Below, piece by piece: positions 1-4,666 of a stretch of DNA of 7,727 bases. The notes beneath the pieces were generated by a model. The model had not been told where the DNA came from. It saw only the letters and a list, made by a program, of their open reading frames with translations, and searched no databases. Source of the DNA: Pseudomonadota bacterium. GTDB lineage: Bacteria > Pseudomonadota > Gammaproteobacteria > Steroidobacterales > Steroidobacteraceae. The DNA is taken from NCBI GenBank assembly GCA_003242275.1, contig QGUX01000171.1:1-7727 (forward strand), written 5' to 3'. How positions within the stretch are numbered: the first letter of the stretch is position 1; every line of letters begins with the position of its first letter. The position numbers and the translations under genes were made by a program.

Positions 1-641
1 AGGTGGGGCCGCGGCTGGTGTCCTTCGCGCGCACCGAGACCGAGCAGATCCGCTGGGGCGGTAACTTCCGCCGTGCCTTCGGGCAGCGTGCCGCCGCAAG
101 TCCCGCCCCGGCGCAGCAGCGCATCGTGTACAGCGAGGTCAGCGGCATGAATGACCTCGAAGGCGCCGGCTGGCGGCTGAACGCCAACTTCACCCACACC
201 TGGCAGCTCGCCAACCGCCGCCTGGCGCGCGCGGGCCTGCCGGAACAGGACCTGCTGTCTGGCGGCGCCGGCAGCGGCACCGGCCAGTCGCGCCACAACG
301 TGCAGTCGCGCGTCGGCCTGGCCTTCAATGGCACCGGACTGCAGCTCACCGTGAACTGGAAGAGCCGCTCGCTCATCACCGCCGGCACGGCGGAGGATCC
401 GAACGACATCGTGTTCGACCCGCTGCTGCGCATCGACCTGAATGCCTTCACGGACCTGGGCATGCTGTTCCCGTCCGCCGGGCTGCTGAAGGGTTCACGC
501 CTGACGCTGGGCGTGGAGAACCTGTTCGACGCCAAGCAGCGCGTGCACGACCAGACCGGCGCGACGCCGCTGCGCTACCAGCCGTACCTGCTGAACGCGC
601 TGGGGCGGACGATCTCGCTGTCGTTGCGCAAGGCGTTCTGA
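1..641 (+). CDS. TonB-dependent outer-membrane receptor, C-terminal part (5' partial)
   Basis: This is the end of a 22-stranded TonB-dependent receptor, which imports large or scarce substrates across the outer membrane using energy from TonB-ExbB-ExbD. The reading frame is open from base 3 to the stop at 639-641, with no start in the window, so the plug and most of the barrel lie upstream. About 212 residues are visible. They alternate in the way of barrel strands, contain the family-typical stretch GVENLFDAKQRVHD near the end, and close with a terminal Phe after SLSLRKA, the usual signal for BAM-dependent insertion. The acidic/aromatic segment NDIVFDPLLRIDLNAF and the phrase RWGGNF resemble receptors of Steroidobacter and sphingomonad type. 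The substrate cannot be inferred. No clear intrinsic terminator follows. Family is confident; subfamily is not. Confidence 0.88.
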   Translation, partial: VGPRLVSFARTETEQIRWGGNFRRAFGQRAAASPAPAQQRIVYSEVSGMNDLEGAGWRLNANFTHTWQLANRRLARAGLPEQDLLSGGAGSGTGQSRHNVQSRVGLAFNGTGLQLTVNWKSRSLITAGTAEDPNDIVFDPLLRIDLNAFTDLGMLFPSAGLLKGSRLTLGVENLFDAKQRVHDQTGATPLRYQPYLLNALGRTISLSLRKAF

Positions 642-776
642 GCCGGCGGGCGAAGGAAGGCAGCGCCTTGGCGGACGGGGGGTGGGGTGATGCCAGCGCC
701 CGCATGAGTCCGGCGCATGCGAGCGACGCGAAACTCGTTTGAAGGCCGGCGGCGCGCAGGCTGTCATGGTTCCACT

Positions 777-781
777 GGAGG
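777..781 (+). promoter_or_regulatory. Ribosome binding site of the DUF2917 gene
   Basis: GGAGG lies 5 bases before the ATG at 787. It decides the start against the in-frame upstream candidates TTG 739 and ATG 766, neither of which has such a site. Confidence 0.7.
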
Positions 782-786
782 ACACC

Positions 787-1167
787 ATGGAACGATTGCA
801 GCTCCCGGCCGAACAGCATTTCCGGCTCGCGGGCGGCGCTGGCTGGCGCATCTCCTGCCTCGACGGCCTGGTGTGGATCACCACGGCGGGCGAGCTTCAT
901 GACTGGGTGCTGCTGCCGGGCGAGTCGGTGGACGTCTCCGGGCGCGGCATCCTGGTCGGTACGCTCGAGCCGAGCGAAGTCGGGATCGAGCCGGTGGCCG
1001 GCGCCGCGGCGGCGCCGTTGCCGAGTGTTTCCGCGGTGGCGCGCTGGCGGGCCCTGCTGGAACTGTTCGCGCGACGCGCATGGAACACGCCGCCGGTGGG
1101 CTGGCCGGCCTTCAGCGCACCGGCAGTGCCGTCATCCGCCCGCGGCGCGGCGCGCGACGCGTCCTGA
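787..1167 (+). CDS. DUF2917 domain protein
   Basis: This 126-residue protein belongs to the DUF2917 family, whose function is not established. The domain covers about residues 8-68: a small beta-rich, cupin-like segment with WRISCLDGLVWITTAGELHD (20-39), then the LLPGESVDV turn (42-50) and GILVGTLEPSEV (54-65). After this comes an Ala-rich linker and a helical, Arg-rich C-terminus (83-100) that tapers into low complexity. There is no signal peptide or membrane segment. The ATG at 787 is chosen because of the GGAGG just upstream. The gene stands 145 bp after the receptor and about 130 bp before the LysR-type gene, on the same strand; I recall DUF2917 genes occurring next to LysR genes, which would suggest a regulatory pair, but this is inference. 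Confidence 0.72.
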   Translation: MERLQLPAEQHFRLAGGAGWRISCLDGLVWITTAGELHDWVLLPGESVDVSGRGILVGTLEPSEVGIEPVAGAAAAPLPSVSAVARWRALLELFARRAWNTPPVGWPAFSAPAVPSSARGAARDAS

Positions 1168-1295
1168 GTGCAGTCCCCGCGGCGCGTAGCCGGTGCGCTT
1201 CCACCACACCGCCGGCGGGCCGCGGGCGCCCGGTCGCGTGGCTCGCGCGCCGCGCGGCGGCATGGCAGGATGCGGCCGTGCACGCAGAAAGCCCC

Positions 1296-1574
1296 ATGAA
1301 CATCGAAGGGCTGTCGCTGGACCAGATGCGGGTGGCGCTGGCGGTGGCATCCACGGGCAGCTTCCCGGCCGCGGCACGGCAGTTCCGGCGCGCACAGTCG
1401 GCCGTGAGCTGCGCCATCACCACGCTGGAGGCACAGCTCGGCACGCGGCTGTTCGACCGCAGCGGGCCGCGCGCCCGCGTCGCGCCCGAGGGCGTGGCGC
1501 TGCTCGCCGAGATGGCGGCCATCGTGGCGCGCGCCGATGCGCTGCGGCAGCAGGCGCAGCAGCAGCAGCAGTAG
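1296..1574 (+). CDS. LysR-type regulator, DNA-binding domain only (truncated)
   Basis: The 92-residue product is the N-terminal third of a LysR-type transcriptional regulator. Residues 6-64 form the winged helix-turn-helix: SLDQMRVALAVASTGSF, AAARQFRRAQSAVS as the recognition region, then LEAQLGTRLFDRSG. Residues 65-88 are the linker helix that normally dimerises. Family members are about 300 residues, so the whole effector-binding domain is missing. The frame stops at TAG 1572-1574 straight after a CAG run giving QQAQQQQQ. ATG 1296 is taken as the start; GTG 1278, behind AGGA at 1267-1270, is a good alternative and would add six residues. The protein could still bind DNA as a short dimer, or the gene may be dead. 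Just after the stop, another frame looks like the beginning of the effector domain, which favours a frameshift followed by deletion. Confidence 0.7.
   Translation: MNIEGLSLDQMRVALAVASTGSFPAAARQFRRAQSAVSCAITTLEAQLGTRLFDRSGPRARVAPEGVALLAEMAAIVARADALRQQAQQQQQ
1552..1573 (+). repeat. CAG-rich microsatellite at the LysR truncation point
   Basis: A run of CAG triplets interrupted by one GCG unit (…CAGGCGCAGCAGCAGCAGCAGTAG) sits exactly where the LysR frame ends. Such tracts slip during replication, so it is a natural site for a frameshift or for loss and gain of the stop. Confidence 0.6.
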
Positions 1575-1642
1575 CCGTTGTCATCGATACCTTCCACGTG
1601 ACCGGCCGGTTGCTGATCGGCGCGTGGCCGGATGAAAATCCA
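1571..1642 (+). pseudogene. Possible out-of-frame remnant of the LysR effector domain
   Basis: In the frame one base back from the LysR gene, the bases after the CAG run read VAVVIDTFHVTGRLLIGAWP. In many LysR proteins the effector domain begins with a strand and helix of the form VVxDTFxPTxRLxxAL, so VVIDTF and GRLL fit that position. The similarity fades after about 24 codons, and that frame ends at TAA 1691. This suggests a frameshift in the CAG tract plus a later deletion of the remaining effector domain. It rests on a short resemblance from memory. Confidence 0.3.
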
Positions 1643-1661
1643 TGCCGCGGGCGGGAACACG

Positions 1662-1708
1662 TGCTAAGTTGGGCAGACCGAGCCCTCCAATAACTACAAC
1701 AACAATCC
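1662..1708 (+). promoter_or_regulatory. Possible promoter and SD-less leader of the desaturase gene
   Basis: TGCTAAGTT at 1662-1670 resembles an extended -10 element (TGn plus TAAGTT), with no convincing -35. It is followed by an AC-rich leader (1690-1708, AATAACTACAACAACAATC) with no Shine-Dalgarno sequence before ATG 1709. The unstructured A/C leader may replace a Shine-Dalgarno site. The -10 assignment is weak. Confidence 0.25.
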
Positions 1709-2701
1709 ATGTCCCGCCCCGCTTCCCCGCAGCTGTCGCGCCGCGACCTGGACCGGCTGCGCACGCCGGTTCCCTTCCACAACCTGACCAAGATTCCACT
1801 GTTCGTGGCGCTGATGGCGCTGCTGACCCTCATGGCATGGGAGGCCGACTCTCCCTGGGTGCTGGTGCCGCTGTATGCCGCCCTCGGCTACCTGTGGATG
1901 GGCATGGTGACCTTCATGCACGATGCGCTGCATTACACGCTGTTCCGCTCGCGCGCGGCGAACTGGATCTTCGGCGTGCTGTGCATGCTGCCCATCTTCG
2001 CCACCTTCGTGGGTTTCCGCGAGGACCACATCGAGCACCATCGCCACAACCGCTCGCCGAGGGACCCGGATGCCTTCACCATGGGCCAGCGCCGCTTCGG
2101 CGACTTCGTGCTGTTCTACGCCTATGCGCTCGCGGGCGGCCTGCTGAGCTTCATCCACTTCAACTTCATCTATCCGTTCAGGCGCTTCGGCCCGAAGCTG
2201 TGGGCCATCCAGCTCTTCGAGCTGGCGCTCAAGGCGCTGGTGTACTGGCTGGTGCTGTCGGCCGCCGCGCGCCACGGCGTGCTGGGCAAGGCGCTGCAAG
2301 TGTGGCTGTGGCCGGTGTTCGTGCTGTCGCTGCTGAATTCGATGCGCTTCATCGCCGAGCACTACGGCACGCCCTGGAATGCCGGGCAGATGGCGGGCAC
2401 GCGCACGGTGGTCTCCAACCGCGTGCACTCGTTCTTCTGGAACAACATCAACTGGCACATCGGGCACCACGTGTATCCCTCGGTGCCCTGGTACAACCTG
2501 CGCCGCCTGCACCGGCTGCTCGAGCCGCAGATCGCCGCCTGCGGCGCGCCCGTGGACAGGAGCTACCTGGCGGTCTACTGGGAGGCCCTGAAGCGCGGCC
2601 CGGAATCCGCCGGGACCGTGGCGGACATGCTGGCCAGGAAAAACCCCGCCGCGGCCGAAGCCCATGCGGCGGGGTGCGCGAAGGCCGCGACGGCGGCCTG
2701 A
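1709..2701 (+). CDS. Membrane fatty-acid desaturase family protein
   Basis: This 330-residue integral membrane di-iron enzyme belongs to the fatty-acid desaturase superfamily, which includes acyl-lipid desaturases and related hydroxylases and ketolases. They use O2 and electrons from a ferredoxin or similar carrier to modify acyl chains in the inner membrane. The three histidine boxes are all present: HDALH at 71-75, HIEHH at 107-111 (with H113 following), and HIGHH at 250-254. An extra conserved-looking His (H218, in RFIAEHYG) may be a further metal ligand. Hydrophobic segments lie near 29-44, 50-70, 86-103, 133-157, 168-186 and 196-212, as expected for the fold. The exact substrate and regiospecificity cannot be read. 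The last 20 residues (KNPAAAEAHAAG...) are low complexity and coincide with a terminator for the opposite strand. The gene converges on the minus-strand PEBP gene with only 6 bp between the stops. Confidence 0.85.
   Translation: MSRPASPQLSRRDLDRLRTPVPFHNLTKIPLFVALMALLTLMAWEADSPWVLVPLYAALGYLWMGMVTFMHDALHYTLFRSRAANWIFGVLCMLPIFATFVGFREDHIEHHRHNRSPRDPDAFTMGQRRFGDFVLFYAYALAGGLLSFIHFNFIYPFRRFGPKLWAIQLFELALKALVYWLVLSAAARHGVLGKALQVWLWPVFVLSLLNSMRFIAEHYGTPWNAGQMAGTRTVVSNRVHSFFWNNINWHIGHHVYPSVPWYNLRRLHRLLEPQIAACGAPVDRSYLAVYWEALKRGPESAGTVADMLARKNPAAAEAHAAGCAKAATAA
2639..2674 (-). terminator. Intrinsic terminator of the PEBP gene, inside the desaturase 3' end
   Basis: Read on the minus strand, CCCCGCCGC (2674-2666) pairs perfectly with GCGGCGGGG (2652-2644) to make a 9-bp GC stem around a 13-base loop, followed at once by TTTTT (2643-2639). 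This is a textbook rho-independent terminator. It lies 33 bp past the stop of the minus-strand PEBP gene. On the plus strand the same bases encode desaturase residues 311-322. Confidence 0.75.
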
Positions 2702-2707
2702 GGCCTG

Positions 2708-3367
2708 CTACTGCTGCGGGCGCGGCGGGGCGCCGGCGCCGGGTCCGCCCCCGCGGCCCGGCATGGGCGCATCACTTTCGTTGCGGAAGCGCCCCACATA
2801 GGCCGCCTTGGCCACGACCTTGCCCTTCATCGCCTCGAGCAGTTCGGCGCGGCTGGCGGTCTCGGGCAGGTCGAGCTTCGAGCTCAGCGCATAGAATTCG
2901 AACACGTAATGGTGGTAGCGCGGGCCGTTAGGCGCGCCCATGCCCATGTAGGCGTTGCCGCGCGCACCGCGGCCGTTCACCGATCCGGCGGGCAGGCTGC
3001 CTTCGGGGATCTCGGTCACCGGGCTGTTCGCCGGGATGTTCCAGGCCACCCAGTGCAGGACGTCATCCGGATTGCCAGCCATCGCGACCTCGATGTCGTG
3101 CATGATGATCGCCATGGTCTCGGCATTGTCCGGGACATTGCTGATCCTGAAATCCGGCTGGCGGTTCTCGCCGTAGTAGCTGAACTTCAGCGGCACCACG
3201 CCGCCGTCGGGGAAGGCCTTGCTCTCGATGAGCAGCGGCACGAGGCCCATGCCTCCGCCGCCACGCGGCGGGCCGCCCGCACCACCACCGGACTGCATGG
3301 CGTGCGCCGGCAGGCCGAACGCGCACAGCGCCAGCAGCACGGCGCCGATCCTGATCCTCGCTCTCAT
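2708..3367 (-). CDS. Secreted YbhB/YbcL-type PEBP (Raf kinase inhibitor-like) protein
   Basis: This 219-residue member of the phosphatidylethanolamine-binding protein family is related to E. coli YbhB and YbcL; the bacterial role is poorly defined. Residues 1-23 are a signal peptide (MRARIRIG, hydrophobic core, AHA cleavage site), so the protein is probably periplasmic. A Gly-rich linker (26-40) leads into the PEBP fold: LLIESKAFPDGGVVPLKFSYYGEN (45-68), then IIMHDIEVAMAGNPDDVLHWVAWNIP with H90/D91 and H105 lining the expected anion pocket, then GAPNGPRYHHYVFEFYAL (144-161) as the second signature. The tail (200-219) is Gly/Pro-rich. The start at 3367 is supported by GAGGGGGA about 7 bases upstream and by the signal peptide; a longer frame reaching 3637 would lose both. 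The pocket DPDAP-like motif is diverged. It is probably monocistronic, with its own promoter and terminator. Confidence 0.87.
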   Translation of the reverse strand: MRARIRIGAVLLALCAFGLPAHAMQSGGGAGGPPRGGGGMGLVPLLIESKAFPDGGVVPLKFSYYGENRQPDFRISNVPDNAETMAIIMHDIEVAMAGNPDDVLHWVAWNIPANSPVTEIPEGSLPAGSVNGRGARGNAYMGMGAPNGPRYHHYVFEFYALSSKLDLPETASRAELLEAMKGKVVAKAAYVGRFRNESDAPMPGRGGGPGAGAPPRPQQ

Positions 3368-3387
3368 GACTGGGTCCCCCTCGTCGT

Positions 3388-3403
3388 GATGGATGGATGG
3401 ATG
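3388..3403. repeat. Four tandem GATG units in the PEBP leader
   Basis: GATG is repeated four times without interruption (seen as CATC on the PEBP-coding strand). It lies between the predicted -10 element and the Shine-Dalgarno site of the PEBP gene, so it would be in the 5' untranslated region. Confidence 0.7.
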
Positions 3404-3412
3404 AGGGGTCCG

Positions 3413-3418
3413 AGTATA
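3413..3418 (-). promoter_or_regulatory. Candidate -10 element of the PEBP gene
   Basis: On the minus strand, TATACT (3418-3413) matches the sigma-70 -10 consensus at five of six positions and lies about 45 bases before the start codon at 3367. No good -35 is found at the usual distance, so an activator or another sigma context may be needed. Confidence 0.4.
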
Positions 3419-3455
3419 GCCAGAGGCACCTGAACCCCGGCCGAATGGTTGCGGC

Positions 3456-3743
3456 TCAGCCGCGGGGCTCGGCGGGCCTGGCCCTCTGTCGCTGCACTTC
3501 CTGCACTTCGGCCAGCTTGAGGCCCGTCTGCTCGGCGACATGCGGCAGCACGGCATGGGCCGGATCCTTGGGCAGGCGCAGCTGGTGGAGCTTCTCCCAC
3601 ATGCGCACGCGCGCTTCGGGCGTGGAACTGGTGTCACGCTGGTCGAGCAAGGCCTGGTGTCTTGCGGCCTCGGCTTCCAGGCGCAGCCGTTCCAGCTGTG
3701 CGCGACGGTCGGTGGCGAAATCGCCGGGCGGCGGATTGATCAT
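3456..3743 (-). CDS. Uncharacterised 95-aa soluble protein, helical
   Basis: I do not recognise a named family. The protein is highly charged and Arg/Glu/Gln-rich. Residues 11-35 (TDRRAQLERLRLEAEAARHQALLDQ) form a likely amphipathic helix or short coiled coil. Residues 40-62 contain STPEARVRMWEKLHQLRLPKDP, and a third helix (66-88) ends in QEVQRQR. There is no signal peptide, membrane segment or Cys. The ATG at 3743 has a good Shine-Dalgarno sequence (GGGAG, about 6 bases upstream). The segment STPEARVRMWEKLH looks like a conserved gammaproteobacterial small protein, but I cannot name its role. The gene begins only 12 bases after the U-tract of the upstream terminator, so it depends on read-through from the RRM gene or on a promoter inside or near that gene. 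Confidence 0.68.
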   Translation of the reverse strand: MINPPPGDFATDRRAQLERLRLEAEAARHQALLDQRDTSSTPEARVRMWEKLHQLRLPKDPAHAVLPHVAEQTGLKLAEVQEVQRQRARPAEPRG

Positions 3744-3755
3744 TTCTTCTCCCGG

Positions 3756-3783
3756 AAAACAAACAGGCCGGCTTGCGCCGGCC
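3756..3783 (-). terminator. Intrinsic terminator of the RRM protein gene
   Basis: On the minus strand GGCCGGC, loop GCAA, GCCGGCC make a 7-bp perfect stem with a GNRA tetraloop, followed by TGTTTGTTTT. It starts 16 bases after the RRM stop codon. Confidence 0.85.
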
Positions 3784-3799
3784 CGTTCGTCGATACTGC

Positions 3800-4108
3800 T
3801 TACCAGCGGTTTCCGCCGCCGCCGTATCCACCGCGGCCACCGCCGCGGTTGCCACCGTTGCCACGGGGCTTGTCCTGCGCCTCGTTGACGCGCAGCGGAC
3901 GCCCGCCCAGGTCCTTGCCATTGACGGCCTGGATGGCGCGCGCCGCATCGGCGCTGCTCATTTCGACGAAGCCGAAGCCGCGCGGGCGGCCGGTCTCACG
4001 ATCACTGGGCAGGGCCACGGACTCGACCGTCCCGTGCTGCGCAAACAGCGCGCGGACCTGGTCTTCGGTGGCGGAAAACGGCAGATTGCCGACATAGATC
4101 TTGGCCAT
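3800..4108 (-). CDS. Glycine-rich RRM RNA-binding protein
   Basis: This 102-residue cytoplasmic protein is a single RNA recognition motif with a Gly/Arg-rich tail, the layout of bacterial and cyanobacterial Rbp proteins. These are thought to act as RNA chaperones and are often cold-responsive. RNP2 is IYVGNL (4-9) and RNP1 is RGFGFVEM (43-50), with the aromatic residues Y5, F45 and F47 that stack on RNA all present. The RRM spans residues 2-76. The tail (81-102) is PRGNGGNRGGGRGGYGGGGN followed by RW, an RGG-like region. The start at 4108 is supported by the MAKIYVGNL opening and by a purine-rich GAGAGAAGAG before it. The gene has its own terminator. A long stretch upstream with alternative hairpins could be a structured leader, as seen for cold-regulated genes, but no promoter was located. 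Confidence 0.92.
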   Translation of the reverse strand: MAKIYVGNLPFSATEDQVRALFAQHGTVESVALPSDRETGRPRGFGFVEMSSADAARAIQAVNGKDLGGRPLRVNEAQDKPRGNGGNRGGGRGGYGGGGNRW

Positions 4109-4218
4109 GTAACTCTTCTCTCTCTAGGACTGTTGATAACGCAATGACAGGGCAACGGGTCGTAGAGAGCCGCTCACACGACGGCAGGACGATCCAGCAA
4201 CCTGACACCTGATCGGCA

Positions 4219-4255
4219 GGCGTTTCGGCTCGAGCGAAGCGCCTTTCCTGGCGCT
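4219..4255 (-). other. Two mutually exclusive hairpins upstream of the RRM gene
   Basis: The arm at 4235-4243 (CGAAGCGCC) can pair with 4219-4227 (GGCGTTTCG; one G-T wobble, loop GCTCGAG), or its part 4238-4243 (AGCGCC) can pair with 4250-4255 (GGCGCT, loop TTTCCT). The two folds cannot coexist. On the minus strand this lies 110-150 bases before the RRM start, in a possible leader. Function is unknown. Confidence 0.35.
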
Positions 4256-4455
4256 GAAGGACGAACGGACGTAAGACGATCAAGGGCAAGTGTACCGGTT
4301 TTCAGGGGGGCCGGGGCGATATTTGCGCGAGGCGCGGGACTGCGCTGCAGCATCGCTGGGCCCCAGGTGAGGGCCGCGGTGCATCCTGGCGGGTACCCGA
4401 TCCTGCGCAACCGCATGAAAACACGGCCTTTCTCGACACGGAGGAGTCGGGGATG

Positions 4456-4488
4456 CACGAGACCGTGCCACTACGTGGCACGTTCGTG
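4456..4488. repeat. Long imperfect inverted repeat in the intergenic region
   Basis: CGTGCCAC (4464-4471) and GTGGCACG (4475-4482) are perfectly complementary around TAC, and outer arms CACGA (4456-4460) and TCGTG (4484-4488) extend the stem after a small internal loop. There is no U-tract, so it is not a terminator. It could be a hairpin RNA, a protein-binding site or a REP-like element. Confidence 0.5.
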
Positions 4489-4635
4489 AGCGTAAGGGAA
4501 CAGGAGCGTGGCATCACCGGGTCAGACCGGAGGACCGCCTTCGGCCGTCATCATCCTGGCACTGAGCTGAAGCAGGGAGCCGCGCAAGCAGACTTTCATC
4601 CAGATCGGTTCTAACCGGGCTTGTCGGGGACAGCT

Positions 4636-4652
4636 GAATCAAGCTTTGATTC
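4636..4652. promoter_or_regulatory. Perfect inverted repeat before the methylase-like gene (candidate operator)
   Basis: GAATCAA (4636-4642), GCT, TTGATTC (4646-4652) form a perfect 7-bp dyad, 14 bases before ATG 4667. A weak promoter-like pair, TTGTCG (4621-4626) and TTTGAT (4645-4650, 18-base spacer), would place the dyad over the -10 region, as expected of a repressor site. Operator function is inferred. Confidence 0.4.
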
Positions 4653-4666
4653 TGCCACGCCTGCCT

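Larger units (their letters stand above)
4109..4666. other. Region without recognisable genes; junction between two compositions
   Basis: Several frames are open on the minus strand here, but none has a recognisable protein, a good ribosome binding site or a conserved feel. No tRNA, rRNA or known RNA was recognised. It contains hairpins at 4219-4255 and 4456-4488 and an inverted repeat at 4636-4652. It separates the high-GC minus-strand genes from the lower-GC plus-strand cassette, so it may contain one edge of an acquired segment, but no direct repeats or integrase were seen. Confidence 0.5.

Noticed and set aside
738..766. TTTGAA / CTGTCA as a promoter for the DUF2917 gene
   Set aside because: The -10 match is poor and the spacing alone is not convincing in such GC-rich DNA.
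1694..2665. Long minus-strand open frame opposite the desaturase
   Set aside because: It is a Gln/His/Arg-rich antisense shadow of a well-supported gene, with no domain of its own.
1642..2931. 429-codon plus-strand frame overlapping the desaturase
   Set aside because: Arg/Ala/Pro-rich out-of-frame reading typical of high-GC DNA; the 330-aa frame holds all three histidine boxes.
3451..3463. GCGGCT-C-AGCCGC palindrome near the end of the 95-aa gene
   Set aside because: Loop too short in the simple form and no U-tract on either strand, so not called as a terminator.
4174..4458. 94-codon minus-strand frame in the gene-poor region
   Set aside because: No ribosome binding site, no recognisable motif, and overlapped by other equally long frames.
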